From Hyphomicrobiales bacterium (GTDB lineage: Bacteria; Pseudomonadota; Alphaproteobacteria; Rhizobiales; Beijerinckiaceae): DNA of 64,000 bases. The stretch is taken from NCBI GenBank assembly GCA_027483895.1, contig JAIXTP010000017.1, positions 26,970 to 90,969 on the forward strand. Direction: 5' to 3'. Positions 40,569-52,386 of the stretch are shown piece after piece; the first letter of the stretch is position 1, and the number at the start of each line of letters is the position of its first letter. A model generated the notes under the pieces. It saw only the letters and a program-made list of their open reading frames with translations. It was not told the origin of the DNA and did not search any database. Made by a program: the position numbers and the translations under genes.

Positions 40569-41145
40569 CTGAAGTTCCGCTCGGAAGGATCTTCATGACT
40601 TCGCGCTCGGTCGCGATCCAGTCAAGCGCCCGGTCGTGCGTTTCTGCAGGAACCGAAGCGACTTCCTGCACCGCGAATGCAAGGCCGATCGTCAGGACGC
40701 GGCCTTCGCCGACGAGCCGCGCGATGGCCCGGTCGTAGAACCCGCGCCCGTAGCCGATCCGATGCCCGCACCGGTCGAAGGCCGCCATCGGCACCAGCAG
40801 GGCCATGGGGCGGACGACCGGAGCGGCGGCCGCGGGTTCGGACAGACCGAACGGTCCGCGCACCAGCGGTGCATCGAACGGAGCCGCATGGAAGGCGAGG
40901 TCCTCGCCTGCGATGCGGGGCAGGGCGGGGGAGAAGCCGTGCTCGGCCAGTCTGCGCATCGCGGGACGGGGATCGATCTCGCTGCGGATGGGTACATAGC
41001 CCGCGACGGGCCCCGGAACATGGTCCCGCAAGAGGGAGAGAACGGCCTCGGCGACCGTCTCGGCCGCGGCCTCGCGCAGCGTCGGGAGAAGCGCGTCGCG
41101 CCTTGCCAGAGCTTCCCGGCGCAGGGCGGTCTTGTCGGTCAGCAT
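40546..41145 (-). CDS. ygfA: 5-formyltetrahydrofolate cyclo-ligase
   Basis: A 199-residue protein from the ATG at 41145 (MLTDKTALRREALARRDALL). The ATP-binding and active-site region RIGYGRGFYDRAIARL and the preceding PMAAFDRCGH are the family signature. It converts 5-formyl-THF to 5,10-methenyl-THF. As in most proteobacteria, it lies directly downstream of the 6S RNA. An ATG at 41166 would add seven residues. Confidence 0.93.
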   Translation of the reverse strand: MLTDKTALRREALARRDALLPTLREAAAETVAEAVLSLLRDHVPGPVAGYVPIRSEIDPRPAMRRLAEHGFSPALPRIAGEDLAFHAAPFDAPLVRGPFGLSEPAAAAPVVRPMALLVPMAAFDRCGHRIGYGRGFYDRAIARLVGEGRVLTIGLAFAVQEVASVPAETHDRALDWIATEREVMKILPSGTSDAPSFSR

Positions 41146-41187
41146 GAGGCGAGAGCGCGGAGCCACAGTGGCCGTGGGACGGTCGAT

Positions 41188-41335
41188 CCCGGGAACCTAC
41201 AGAGTAGGTGGGCGCCGTTTTGCCCGAGCCCACGGGCAAGGACAGGGACAGCTCCCGTTAGGATCGATAAGGCCCCGGGGAATGCAGTTGTCCTCACGCA
41301 CCCCGCAGCCCCGCCCTTCATAGGTAGTCCCGTCC
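41188..41335 (-). ncRNA. ssrS: 6S RNA
   Basis: On the minus strand, between zapA and the cyclo-ligase gene, this stretch of about 148 bases has the 6S layout. The closing stem pairs GGGA..ACCTA with TAGGT..TCCC. A central bubble strand contains the alphaproteobacterial core GGTGCGTGAGGACAACTGC (centred near 41292), and GC-rich internal stems follow (GCCCGTGGGCTCGGGC). The location zapA-ssrS-ygfA is conserved. 6S RNA binds sigma70 RNA polymerase in stationary phase. The ends are estimates. Confidence 0.8.
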
Positions 41336-41359
41336 TCTTCGATTGGCCAGAGGCGAAAA

Positions 41360-41728
41360 TCAGCCGACGCGTTCCTGGCCCAGAGTTTTCGCGACCGTCT
41401 CGATCCGCTCGGCGGCTTCCGCGATGGCGGACGCGATCTCGCCCGCTTCATGCGAGGCGTTCTCGAGCTCCGCCCGTCGATCCGCGCGCAGCTCCTCGAC
41501 CTGCGTCTCGATCTCGGCGAGGCGCCTCTTCGTCTCGGATCCTTCGTCGAGACAGGCGATCGCGGCCATCACCGTCAGGCGATTGTCGCCGATCTCGCCG
41601 AAGGCACGGCGCATCTGCGCGATCCGTGCGTCGAGATCGGCCGCCAGCGCGGTCAGATGCTCTTCCTGCCCGTCGTCGCACGCGATCCGATAGGTCTTCT
41701 CGGCGATGATGACCGTAACCTGACCCAT
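41360..41728 (-). CDS. zapA: ZapA, FtsZ-ring associated protein
   Basis: A 122-residue protein starting [20 protein letters not shown], followed by QEEHLTALAADLDARIAQMR and a long coiled coil to the end. This is the ZapA plan (globular head and coiled-coil dimer). It crosslinks FtsZ filaments at mid-cell. Its ATG shares a base with the stop of the upstream DUF4164 gene (TAATG). Confidence 0.9.
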   Translation of the reverse strand: MGQVTVIIAEKTYRIACDDGQEEHLTALAADLDARIAQMRRAFGEIGDNRLTVMAAIACLDEGSETKRRLAEIETQVEELRADRRAELENASHEAGEIASAIAEAAERIETVAKTLGQERVG

Positions 41729-42021
41729 TACGCCTGCTCCGCTCCGTCGAGGACGCCGCGGATGCCGACCATGACCGAATGAATGCGCCGGTCCACGTCC
41801 TTGTTCACGGCCGCGAGACGCTCGGCCCGGGACATCGCGAGGTCGAGTTCGGTGGCAAGTCGGGCGCGGTCGTCCTGCATCAGTGCCAGCTCCGTCTCGG
41901 CGCCCGCCTTGCCGCGATCGAGTTCGAGTCTGCGCTCCGCGGCGGCCTCCAATGCGCCCAAGGCCGAGCGGAGCCGCGCGACGGCTTGAGAAACGGCGGG
42001 ATTCGAAGTCTTGATCGCCAC
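41728..42021 (-). CDS. DUF4164-family small coiled-coil protein
   Basis: A 97-residue, almost entirely helical protein from a GTG at 42021 ([20 protein letters not shown]) with AAGGTGG upstream. Its size, coiled coil and place directly before zapA match the DUF4164 proteins of Hyphomicrobiales. It is probably a cell-division accessory, by context only. A longer reading from 42075 lacks a ribosome binding site. Confidence 0.8.
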   Translation of the reverse strand: MAIKTSNPAVSQAVARLRSALGALEAAAERRLELDRGKAGAETELALMQDDRARLATELDLAMSRAERLAAVNKDVDRRIHSVMVGIRGVLDGAEQA

Positions 42022-42074
42022 GCGGAACCACCTTGCGCCGGATGCCGAGACGATCGGCGTCGAACGGGGAATCA

Positions 42075-42099
42075 CTCGTCGAGGGCTTTTTTCGACGAG
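42075..42099. repeat. Inverted repeat in the zapA-operon / tkt divergent gap
   Basis: The arms CTCGTCGA and TCGACGAG, eight perfect base pairs, flank a GGCTTTTTT-containing loop. It lies between the DUF4164 gene and tkt, which diverge. It could be an operator or a fortuitous hairpin. Confidence 0.4.
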
Positions 42100-42221
42100 G
42101 AATTAAGCCGGAGCGGCTCCGGAGCGTCAACGCCGGCAGGCCCTCCGTCCACCGGTCGCAACGTCCTCGGCGATACACGTTTTCGGGTCGAAAGACGGAT
42201 CGGGAACGCCTTTCCGTTGCA

Positions 42222-42249
42222 TTGACTCGCGGGGTCGAGGTGCTATCAA
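42222..42249 (+). promoter_or_regulatory. Candidate promoter of the tkt-gap-pgk-fba run
   Basis: TTGACT, 16 bases, then TATCAA, ending 29 bases before the tkt ATG. It is the only good sigma70-like pair in the gap. Confidence 0.45.
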
Positions 42250-42278
42250 GCGCGCGCCCCCCGTACCGGAAGAAAACG

Positions 42279-44264
<1,986 letters not shown>

Positions 44265-44296
44265 GGCGCTCCGGAATTCGCAAGGGAGAGAAGACC

Positions 44297-45304
<1,008 letters not shown>

Positions 45305-45362
45305 TCCGTCGACCCGGCCCGCCCCGGCGCGGCCGGGGAGGGCCCGTTCTCCGCGCAAGCTC

Positions 45363-45386
45363 CGGGCGGGATTCCGATCCCGCCCG
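45363..45386 (+). repeat. GC-rich hairpin between gap and pgk
   Basis: The arms CGGGCGGGAT and ATCCCGCCCG, ten perfect pairs with a 4-base loop, end 13 bases before the pgk ATG. There is no T-run, so it is not a typical terminator. A role in mRNA processing, stability or attenuation of pgk translation is possible. Confidence 0.5.
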
Positions 45387-45399
45387 CAGGGAGGCCCTC

Positions 45400-46590
45400 A
45401 TGACCGCATTCCGTACCCTCGACGACGCCGATCTTTCGGGCAAGCGCGTGCTCGTGCGCGTCGATCTCAACGTTCCCACCGAGAACGGCCGCGTCACCGA
45501 CGCGACCCGCATCGAGCGCATCCTGCCGACCATCCGCGAGATCGCGTCGAAGGGCGGCAAGGTGATCCTGCTCGCGCATTTCGGCCGGCCGAAGGGGCGT
45601 GACCCGAAGGAGAGCCTCGCTCCGATCGCCTCCGCCGTCGCCGAGCATCTCGGCAAGCCGGTCGCCTTCGCCGACGACTGCATCGGCGCCTCCGCCAAGA
45701 CGGCGGTCGACGCCATGAAGGCGGGCGACGTGCTGCTGCTCGAAAACACCCGTTTCCACAAGGAAGAAGAGAAGAACGATCCGGACTTCGTGCGGGCGCT
45801 CGCCGCCAACGGCGACGTCTATGTCAACGACGCCTTCTCCGCCGCGCACCGCGCCCATGCCTCGACCGAGGGTCTCGCCCGCGTCCTCCCGGCCTTCGCC
45901 GGCCGGACGATGCAGCAGGAGATCGAGGCGCTCGCCAAGGCGCTCGAAAAGCCGGAACGCCCCGTGCTTGCCGTCGTCGGGGGCGCGAAAGTTTCCACCA
46001 AGCTCGATCTGCTCGGCAATCTCGTGAAGAAGGTCGACGTGCTCGTCATCGGCGGCGGCATGGCCAACACCTTCCTCGCGGCGCAGGGCAAGGCGGTCGG
46101 CAAGTCGCTCTGCGAGCATGACCTGCTCGACACCGCCCGCGCGATCCTCAAGACCGCCGCGGAAGCCGGCTGCACGATCATGCTGCCCGTCGACGCCGTG
46201 GTCGCCTCGGAATTCAAGGCGCATGCGCCGTCCAGGACCGTCTCCGTCGACGCCGTCGGCCCCGAGGACATGATCCTCGATATCGGCCCGGCGAGCATGA
46301 AGGCCGTTTCCGACAAGCTCGCCTCGGTCAAGACGCTCGTCTGGAACGGCCCGTTCGGCGCCTTCGAACTCGCGCCCTTCGATGCCGGTACGGTCACGGT
46401 CGCGAAGGAAGCGGCGCGTCTCGCGAAGGCGGGCAAGCTCCTCGCGGTGGCGGGCGGCGGCGACACGGTCGCGGCGCTGAACCACGCGGGCGCGGCCGAC
46501 GACTTCACCTATGTTTCGACTGCGGGCGGCGCCTTCCTCGAATGGCTCGAGGGCAAGGCGCTTCCCGGCGTCGACGCGCTTCGCAAGTAA
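45400..46590 (+). CDS. pgk: Phosphoglycerate kinase
   Basis: A 396-residue enzyme. The N-domain has [31 protein letters not shown] and [17 protein letters not shown]. The C-domain has the nucleotide site [10 protein letters not shown] and [15 protein letters not shown]. It interconverts 1,3-bisphosphoglycerate and 3-phosphoglycerate with ATP. The ATG follows GGGAGG. The length is normal. Confidence 0.98.
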   Translation: MTAFRTLDDADLSGKRVLVRVDLNVPTENGRVTDATRIERILPTIREIASKGGKVILLAHFGRPKGRDPKESLAPIASAVAEHLGKPVAFADDCIGASAKTAVDAMKAGDVLLLENTRFHKEEEKNDPDFVRALAANGDVYVNDAFSAAHRAHASTEGLARVLPAFAGRTMQQEIEALAKALEKPERPVLAVVGGAKVSTKLDLLGNLVKKVDVLVIGGGMANTFLAAQGKAVGKSLCEHDLLDTARAILKTAAEAGCTIMLPVDAVVASEFKAHAPSRTVSVDAVGPEDMILDIGPASMKAVSDKLASVKTLVWNGPFGAFELAPFDAGTVTVAKEAARLAKAGKLLAVAGGGDTVAALNHAGAADDFTYVSTAGGAFLEWLEGKALPGVDALRK

Positions 46591-46638
46591 TTCACAAGGG
46601 GCCGGGCGCTCCGGCCGCATCCGAAGGGGAGAGAGAAC

Positions 46639-47706
46639 GTGGCCCGCATCACCCTGCGCCAGCTTCTGGATCACGCCGCCGAGCACGGCTACGGCGTTCC
46701 GGCCTTCAACATCAACAATATGGAACAGGCGCTCGCCATCATGGCGGCGGCGAATGCCGTCGACGCGCCGGTCATCATCCAGGCTTCGCGCGGCGCGCGC
46801 TCCTATGCCAACGACATCATGCTCAAGCACATGATGGACGCGGTGACGGAGATCTATCCGCATATCCCGGTCTGCGTACATCTCGACCACGGCAACAATG
46901 CCGCGACCTGCATGACCGCGATCCAGGCGGGCTTCACCTCCGTCATGATGGACGGCTCGCTGAAGGAAGACGGCACGACCCCGGCGGATTGGGACTACAA
47001 TGTCGGCATCACCCGTCAGGTGGTCGAGATGTCCCATCTCGGCGGCATCTCGGTCGAGGGCGAGCTCGGCGTGCTCGGCTCGCTCGAGACCGGCATGGGC
47101 GACAAGGAAGACGGCCACGGCGCCGAGGGCAAGCTCAGCCACGACCAGCTGCTCACGAACCCGGCCGAGGCGGTGGAATTCGTGAAGGCCACGCAGGTCG
47201 ACGCGCTCGCCATCGCGATGGGCACTTCGCACGGCGCCTACAAGTTCTCCCGCAAGCCCGACGGCGCGATCCTCGCGATGCACGTCATCGAGGAGATCCA
47301 TCGCCGCCTGCCGAACATGCATCTCGTGATGCACGGCTCGTCCTCGGTGCCGCAGGACCTGCAGGACATCATCAATCAGTACGGCGGCAAGATGCCCCAG
47401 ACCTGGGGCGTACCGGTCGAAGAGATCCAGCGCGGCATCAAGCACGGCGTCCGCAAGATCAACATCGACACGGACAACCGCATGGCCATGACCGGCCAGA
47501 TCCGCAAGATCCTCGCCGAGCACCCCGGCGAGTTCGATCCGCGCAAATATCTGAAGCCCGCCATGGAAGCGATGACGAAGCTCTGCAAGCAGCGCCTCGA
47601 AGAGTTCGAGACGGCGGGGAAGGCCTCGAAGATGGGCAAGATCATTCCGCTCGCCGACATGGCCAAGCGCTACGCCAAGGGCGAGCTCGTCCCCAAGATC
47701 GGCTGA
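46639..47706 (+). CDS. fba: Class II fructose-bisphosphate aldolase
   Basis: A 355-residue protein from a GTG ([20 protein letters not shown]). It has the zinc-binding motif [37 protein letters not shown] and the [19 protein letters not shown] phosphate-binding region. It is of the Calvin-cycle/FbaA (metal-dependent) type, not the Schiff-base class I. It ends the tkt-gap-pgk-fba run and is followed by a strong hairpin. Confidence 0.96.
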   Translation: MARITLRQLLDHAAEHGYGVPAFNINNMEQALAIMAAANAVDAPVIIQASRGARSYANDIMLKHMMDAVTEIYPHIPVCVHLDHGNNAATCMTAIQAGFTSVMMDGSLKEDGTTPADWDYNVGITRQVVEMSHLGGISVEGELGVLGSLETGMGDKEDGHGAEGKLSHDQLLTNPAEAVEFVKATQVDALAIAMGTSHGAYKFSRKPDGAILAMHVIEEIHRRLPNMHLVMHGSSSVPQDLQDIINQYGGKMPQTWGVPVEEIQRGIKHGVRKINIDTDNRMAMTGQIRKILAEHPGEFDPRKYLKPAMEAMTKLCKQRLEEFETAGKASKMGKIIPLADMAKRYAKGELVPKIG

Positions 47707-47725
47707 CCGCCGCTCCGAGGCACCG

Positions 47726-47772
47726 CGAAACGATACGCATCGGCCGGGCTCGCCCCGGCCGATCGCGTTTCG
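47726..47772 (+). terminator. Hairpin after fba, probable terminator
   Basis: The inner arms ATCGGCCGGG and CCCGGCCGAT are perfect, and the outer arms CGAAACG and CGTTTCG extend the stem. The T-run is weak (GTTTCG), so efficiency is uncertain. Confidence 0.5.
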
Positions 47773-47800
47773 AGCATCGATCGCTATGCCCGCCGTCAGG

Positions 47801-47914
47801 CTGGATTGCTTCGCTCCGCTCGCAATGACGGCAGAGAGCCTCTCGCGGTCTTGCCGACCCCCTCGCAACGCGCTCCTCCGTCATTGCGAGGAGCGGAGCG
47901 ACGAAGCAATCCAG
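47801..47914. repeat. Palindromic intergenic repeat, copy 1
   Basis: In the 346-base gap between fba and the DUF1192 gene, an arm CTGGATTGCTTCGCTCCGCT.. (to 47831) is matched by its reverse complement ..AGCGACGAAGCAATCCAG (47878-47914). The right arm has two 3-base insertions relative to the left. The core CGCAATGACGG is shared with copies 2 and 3. It is of the REP/BIME type. Apart from this repeat and the fba terminator hairpin, I see no gene in the gap. Confidence 0.85.
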
Positions 47915-48052
47915 AAAACGCCGGGCATGGAGCACGCGGTCATCTCCTCCCGGACTGCCTCGCGACGACGGGTACGCCGGCCGCGTCATCCGTTTACGCG
48001 GTCGCTCGTTTCTGATTGATTCCGGTCGTCCGCAGCGCAAGGAGGACCCGCC

Positions 48053-48247
48053 ATGGCCGACCTCTTCGAGGATCTTCCCCGCCCCCGTCCGACCGCCCAT
48101 GAACTCGGACAGGAGCTCGCGACGCTTTCGGTGGACGAACTCGACGAACGCATCGCCGTGCTGCGCCGCGAGATCGAGCGCCTCGAATCGGCGAAGGCGG
48201 CGAAGGAGGCCTCGCGGAAGGCCGCGGACGGCGTGTTCAAGTTCTGA
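48053..48247 (+). CDS. DUF1192 small protein
   Basis: A 64-residue acidic coiled-coil protein (ELATLSVDELDERIAVLRRE, IERLESAKAAKEASRKAADG, ending VFKF). The size and sequence match DUF1192, a short protein commonly encoded next to rcdA in alphaproteobacteria. Function is unknown. The ATG follows AGGAGG. Confidence 0.85.
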   Translation: MADLFEDLPRPRPTAHELGQELATLSVDELDERIAVLRREIERLESAKAAKEASRKAADGVFKF

Positions 48248-48285
48248 GCGGCCTTGTCCCCGCTCTCCCGCATGCGGGTTGCCGG

Positions 48286-48300
48286 TTAACCCTAATTATT
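48286..48300 (+). promoter_or_regulatory. Possible CtrA site upstream of rcdA
   Basis: TTAA, 7 bases, then TATT, a one-mismatch version of the CtrA consensus TTAA-N7-TTAA, 62 bases before the rcdA ATG. It is the only such site I noticed in this gap. The target would be fitting, since RcdA takes part in CtrA degradation. The evidence is one imperfect site. Confidence 0.3.
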
Positions 48301-48361
48301 CCTCAAGGCAGCATCGCTCCGCGTTCCCGGCTAGTGTCCTCGCGCTGAACGAGGGCGAAGA

Positions 48362-48895
48362 ATGGTTCGGATCGCGGACATGGACGAGACGGTGCGGTCG
48401 GGTGCGGTAGCATTTGCGCGTCCGTTCGTGCATTCGCCCGGCTTCCGCGAATTGTTCACCGAGGGCATGGACCTCGTCGAGGAGGCTGCGGCCTATCTGG
48501 ACGGCGAAGGTCGCGACCACACCCGTTTCCTGCCGCGTGACGTGGCGCTGGCCTATTCGACCGAGAGCATGCGGCTCACCACGCGTCTGATGCAGCTCGC
48601 CTCCTGGCTGCTCGTCCACAGGGCCTTGGCCTCGGGCGAGATGAGCGTGGAGGAGGCGGCCCAGCAGCGCTCGCGCATCCGCTTCAGCCAGCAGGACATC
48701 GTCACCGCGGCCGAGACCTATCAGCGTTTGCCCGAGCGCCTGAAGACGCTCATCGGCCGCTCCCTGCGTCTGCAGGACCGCATCCGTCATCTCGATTCGG
48801 CGTCGGCCGTTCCGGCCGCCGTCGCCAATTCCCGCAATCCCGTCGCGGTGCAGCATCTCCTCCTGCGCGCCGTGTTCGAGACCGGTCCGCGCTGA
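48362..48895 (+). CDS. rcdA: RcdA (DUF1465), adaptor for CtrA degradation
   Basis: A 177-residue helical protein with the DUF1465 pattern: FVHSPGFRELFTEGMDLVEE, YSTESMRLTTRLMQLASWLL and FSQQDIVTAAETYQRLPERL. In Caulobacter RcdA helps deliver CtrA and other substrates to ClpXP at the pole. The last 25 residues are disordered, as usual. A terminator follows. Confidence 0.88.
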   Translation: MVRIADMDETVRSGAVAFARPFVHSPGFRELFTEGMDLVEEAAAYLDGEGRDHTRFLPRDVALAYSTESMRLTTRLMQLASWLLVHRALASGEMSVEEAAQQRSRIRFSQQDIVTAAETYQRLPERLKTLIGRSLRLQDRIRHLDSASAVPAAVANSRNPVAVQHLLLRAVFETGPR

Positions 48896-48918
48896 AGACC
48901 CGCAGCGCACCTCCAGGA

Positions 48919-48952
48919 AAGGGCCCCGTTCGAGGCGGGGCCTTTTTCTTTT
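48919..48952 (+). terminator. Terminator after rcdA
   Basis: The arms AAGGCCCCG-type and CGGGGCCTT flank a short TTCGAGG loop and are followed by TTTTCTTTT. It is a typical rho-independent terminator, facing the rpmE terminator directly. Confidence 0.8.
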
Positions 48953-48959
48953 GCGGAAA

Positions 48960-48991
48960 CGAAAAAGGGCCCCGAAACGGAGCCCTTTTCG
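48960..48991 (-). terminator. Terminator of rpmE
   Basis: Minus strand: AAGGGCTCCG, TTT loop, CGGGGCCCTT with one mismatch, then TTTC. It lies 24 bases after the rpmE stop codon. Confidence 0.75.
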
Positions 48992-49014
48992 AAATCCGAT
49001 GAAGAAGCCGAAGA

Positions 49015-49245
49015 TTACTTCGAGCCGAGGCCGAAGCCCTCGAAGCGCTTGTTGAAGCGCGAGACGCGGCCGCCGCGGTCCATGAGCTGCTGGGTGCCGC
49101 CGGTCCAGGCCGGATGCGAATTGGGGTCGATGTCGAGCTGCATCGTGTCGCCGTCCTTGCCCCAGGTGGAGCGCGTCAGGTACTCGGTGCCGTCGGTCAT
49201 CACGACCTTGATGACGTGGTAGTCGGGGTGGATGTCGGCCTTCAT
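49015..49245 (-). CDS. rpmE: Ribosomal protein bL31
   Basis: A 76-residue protein starting [20 protein letters not shown], with [20 protein letters not shown], then AWTGG and [11 protein letters not shown]. It belongs to the bL31 family and is the Cys-less (zinc-independent) form, as in many alphaproteobacteria. It is a single-gene unit with its own promoter and terminator. Confidence 0.97.
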   Translation of the reverse strand: MKADIHPDYHVIKVVMTDGTEYLTRSTWGKDGDTMQLDIDPNSHPAWTGGTQQLMDRGGRVSRFNKRFEGFGLGSK

Positions 49246-49309
49246 GATCGTATCCTCGCCGGCCGCGCGACCGGCCCGCAGGTGGTGAGCCATTTTTCGA
49301 AGTCGCGGC

Positions 49310-49338
49310 TCTATATCGCAGCGGCGCCCCGCGCACAA
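49310..49338 (-). promoter_or_regulatory. Promoter of rpmE
   Basis: Minus strand: TTGTGC, 17 bases, TATAGA, with the -10 about 65 bases before the ATG. Good match and spacing. Confidence 0.6.
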
Positions 49339-49388
49339 GGCTGAGCGAAGCGCTGGACAAGGCCGATCGGACCCGCCAAGACCATGAC

Positions 49389-51200
49389 ATGTCGACCGAC
49401 GCAACGCCCCCTGTCGCCGGCGCGGAGAAAACGCGTGCTCCGCTGAAGGCGCTTCTGCCGCTCGTGCCCTTCGCGCTGCGCTACAAGGGCCGGATCGCTG
49501 CCGCCCTGGCCGCGCTCGTCGCCGCCGCGGGCGCGACGCTCGTCATTCCCGTCGCGCTCCGCCGGATGATCGACCACGGCTTTTCCGCGGAAGGTGCGGA
49601 GCTGATCGACCGCTATTTCGTCGTGATGATCGGCGTCGTCGCCGTTCTCTCCGTCGCCAGCGCGCTCCGCTACTATCTGGTGATGACCTTGGGCGAACGC
49701 GTCGTGGCCGACGTGCGCACCGCGGTCTTCGCCCATCTCTCGCGGCTCGATGCGGCCTTCTACGACACGACCCGCTCGGGCGAGATCGTCTCGCGCCTGA
49801 CGGCCGACACCACGCAGATCAAATCCGCCTTCGGCGCCAGCGCTTCGGTGGCGCTGCGCAATCTCGTCCTGTTCATCGGGGCGACGGCGATGATGATCAT
49901 CACGAGCCCGCAGCTCTCCGGCCTCGTGCTGCTCGCGATTCCCGCCATCGTGTTGCCGCTGGTGTTCTCCGGCCGTTCCGTGCGCCGTCGCTCCCGCGAA
50001 GCGCAGGACCGGCTGGCCGATGCCTCCGCCTATGCGACCGAAGCGATCGGCGCGATGCGCGTGACGCAGGCCTTCACGGCCGAGAGCGCCACCGTCGACC
50101 GGTTTCGCGGGGCCGTCGAGGAGGCCTTCGTCACCGCCCGCGATGCCACATGGGCGCGCTCGATCCTGACCTCCGTCGCCATCTTCCTCATCTTCGCGAG
50201 CGTCGTCGGCGTGCTCTGGTACGGCGCGCAGGACGTGCTCGCCGGTCGCCTCTCCGGCGGGCGTCTCTCGCAATTCGTGCTCTACGCGGTCTTTGCCGCG
50301 GGTGCGCTCGGCGAGCTTTCGCAGGTCTGGGGCGAGATCAGTTCGGCCGCGGGCGCCGCGGGGCGTCTCGCCGATCTGCTCGCCGTCCGGCCGCGGATCG
50401 CGGCTCCGGTGCGGCCCGCGGCTCTTCCCGAGCCGCCGCATGCCACGATCGCCTTCGAAGCGGTGCGTTTCGCCTATCCCACCCGGCCCGACGAGACCGT
50501 GCTGAAGGAGGTCTCCTTCCGGATCGCGAAGGGCGAACGGGTCGCCATCGTCGGTCCCTCGGGGGCCGGCAAGAGCACGATCATGCAGCTGCTGCTGCGC
50601 TTCTACGATCCGATCGGCGGCGTCGTCCGGGTCGACGGCGTGGCTCTGCCCGACGCCGATCCCGCCGCGGTGCGCGGCCGCATCGCCTATGTCCCGCAGG
50701 ACCCCGTGATCTTCGCGGCCACCATCGCGGACAACATCCGCTTCGGCCGTCCCGGCGCGAGCGACGCCGAGGTGCGCGAGGCGGCGCGCCTCGCCGCCGT
50801 CGATCTCTTCGTGGAACCTTGGCCCGAGGGCTACGAGACCCGCGTCGGCGAGCGCGGCGTCACGCTCTCGGGCGGCCAGCGCCAGCGCATCGCGATCGCC
50901 CGCGCCGTGCTGAAGGACGCGCCGATCCTGCTGCTGGACGAGGCGACCTCCGCGCTCGACGCCGAGAGCGAGACGCTGGTTCAGGAAGCGCTCGACCGGC
51001 TGATGCAGGGCCGCACGACGCTCGTCATCGCGCATCGTCTGGCGACGGTGCTCCAGTCCGACCGCATTCTCGTGATGGAGAACGGCACCATCGTGGAGGA
51101 GGGCACCCACGCCTCCTTGGCCGCGGCGGGCGGGCTCTATGCGCGCCTCGCGCAGCTGCAGTTCGAGGCCGGAACCGCGGCCCTGGCTGCGGGTGAGTAG
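49389..51200 (+). CDS. ABC exporter, fused membrane and ATPase domains (MsbA-like)
   Basis: A 603-residue half-transporter. Six membrane helices span about residues 30-320. The ATPase domain has Walker [10 protein letters not shown], signature [16 protein letters not shown], Walker [13 protein letters not shown] and the switch His (IAHRLATVL). It is of the ABCB/MsbA class (lipid or drug export). The substrate cannot be told from sequence. It diverges from rpmE, as in related genomes, and ends just before repeat copy 2. Confidence 0.92.
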   Translation: MSTDATPPVAGAEKTRAPLKALLPLVPFALRYKGRIAAALAALVAAAGATLVIPVALRRMIDHGFSAEGAELIDRYFVVMIGVVAVLSVASALRYYLVMTLGERVVADVRTAVFAHLSRLDAAFYDTTRSGEIVSRLTADTTQIKSAFGASASVALRNLVLFIGATAMMIITSPQLSGLVLLAIPAIVLPLVFSGRSVRRRSREAQDRLADASAYATEAIGAMRVTQAFTAESATVDRFRGAVEEAFVTARDATWARSILTSVAIFLIFASVVGVLWYGAQDVLAGRLSGGRLSQFVLYAVFAAGALGELSQVWGEISSAAGAAGRLADLLAVRPRIAAPVRPAALPEPPHATIAFEAVRFAYPTRPDETVLKEVSFRIAKGERVAIVGPSGAGKSTIMQLLLRFYDPIGGVVRVDGVALPDADPAAVRGRIAYVPQDPVIFAATIADNIRFGRPGASDAEVREAARLAAVDLFVEPWPEGYETRVGERGVTLSGGQRQRIAIARAVLKDAPILLLDEATSALDAESETLVQEALDRLMQGRTTLVIAHRLATVLQSDRILVMENGTIVEEGTHASLAAAGGLYARLAQLQFEAGTAALAAGE

Positions 51201-51221
51201 AGCTGGACGGACATCCCTCGA

Positions 51222-51325
51222 CCGTCATTGCGAGGAGCGACAGCGACGAAGCAATCCAGAGAACGCCGACGTCGTGCTCCGTGCCCGGCATTAGCTGGAT
51301 TGCTTCGCTGCGCTCGCAATGACGG
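51222..51325. repeat. Palindromic intergenic repeat, copy 2
   Basis: The arm CCGTCATTGCGAGGAGCGAC.. (to 51259, ending GCAATCCAG) and its reverse-complement relative CTGGATTGCTTCGCTGCGCT.. (51295-51325) flank a 35-base centre containing GCCCGGCAT. The orientation is opposite to copy 1. Confidence 0.85.
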
Positions 51326-51354
51326 AGACCTGTCGAACGGTCCCGCAGTGAGCC

Positions 51355-52386
51355 TCAACGCTCCGTGAGCTTCAGCTCGATCCGGCGATTGCGGCGGAAG
51401 GCCTCTTCGCCGTCGCCCAGCTCCAGCGGCTGGAATTCGGCGAAGCCGGCGGCAAGCAGGCGGTTCGGCGGGACGCCCTTTTCGGCCAGCGCCTGCACCA
51501 CGGCGATGGCGCGCGCCGCCGAGAGGTCCCAATTGCTCTTGAACTGTCCGGCGCCGGACAGCGGGCGGCGGTCGGTGTGGCCGTCGACGCGCAACACCCA
51601 GGCGATGTCGGGCGGGATCTCGCGTTCGAGCGCGACGAGCGCCGGCACCAGCTTGTCGAGTTCCGCGCGACCGGCGGGCGTGAGTTCCGCGCGGCCGGGA
51701 TCGAAGAAGACCTCGGACTGGAAGACGAACCGGTCCCCCACGATGCGGATGTCCGGCCGATTGCCGAGGATCTGCCGCAACCGGCCGAAAAAGTCCGAAC
51801 GGTAGCGCGCGAGTTCCTGCACCTTCTGGGCGAGTGCCACGTTCAGCCGCTGGCCCAGATCGGCGAGCCTCACCTGCGAGTCGCGATCCTTCGCCTCGGA
51901 GGCTTCGAGCGCCTGTTCGAGCGCCGCGAGCTGGCGCCGCAGCGCGAGGATCTGCTGGTTGAGCGCCTCGACGGCGCTGCGCGCTTCGGCCGACAGCCGA
52001 CGCTCCGCGTCGAGATCCCGGGTGAGGGCGCCGATGCGCGCGCCCGCCTCCGACCCCGCCGATTGCGCGCCGCCGAGCAGCCCCTGCAGTCGGTCGCGCT
52101 CGGCGAGCGTCGCTTCGAGCGTCGCGCCGAGCGTGCCGATGCGCTCTTCGAGGCTTCGCTTGTCGGAGCGCTCGAGCGCGAGCAGATCCGTGAGTTCCGC
52201 GAGCTGGCGGTTGAGGCGCGACAGCACCGTGTCCTTGTCGGAGACCTGCTGCGACAGGAAGAACTGCGCCGTCACGAAAACCGTGAGCAGGAAGACGATG
52301 GCGAGCACCAGCGTCGACAGGGCGTCGACGAAGCCCGGCCAATAATCGACGCCGCCGCGTATCCGCCGTCGCCGGACGATGCTCAT
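51355..52386 (-). CDS. MotB-like protein with OmpA peptidoglycan-binding domain
   Basis: A 343-residue protein. One membrane helix near residues 17-45 has an Asp at its start (YWPGFVDALSTLVLAIVFLL, Asp21), as in MotB. A long coiled coil follows (about 50-200). The C-terminal OmpA domain includes VLRVDGHTDRRPLSG, SNWDLSAARAIAVVQALAEK and NRRIELKLTE. It overlaps the MotA-like gene by ATGA. The pair is a stator-like unit of unknown partner and is seen in many non-flagellar alphaproteobacterial contexts. It is unrelated in position to the T3SS. Confidence 0.85.
   Translation of the reverse strand: MSIVRRRRIRGGVDYWPGFVDALSTLVLAIVFLLTVFVTAQFFLSQQVSDKDTVLSRLNRQLAELTDLLALERSDKRSLEERIGTLGATLEATLAERDRLQGLLGGAQSAGSEAGARIGALTRDLDAERRLSAEARSAVEALNQQILALRRQLAALEQALEASEAKDRDSQVRLADLGQRLNVALAQKVQELARYRSDFFGRLRQILGNRPDIRIVGDRFVFQSEVFFDPGRAELTPAGRAELDKLVPALVALEREIPPDIAWVLRVDGHTDRRPLSGAGQFKSNWDLSAARAIAVVQALAEKGVPPNRLLAAGFAEFQPLELGDGEEAFRRNRRIELKLTER

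Noticed and set aside
47801..47914. CRISPR-like repeats
   Set aside because: The repeats are inverted pairs scattered over 15 kb, without regular spacers or cas genes.
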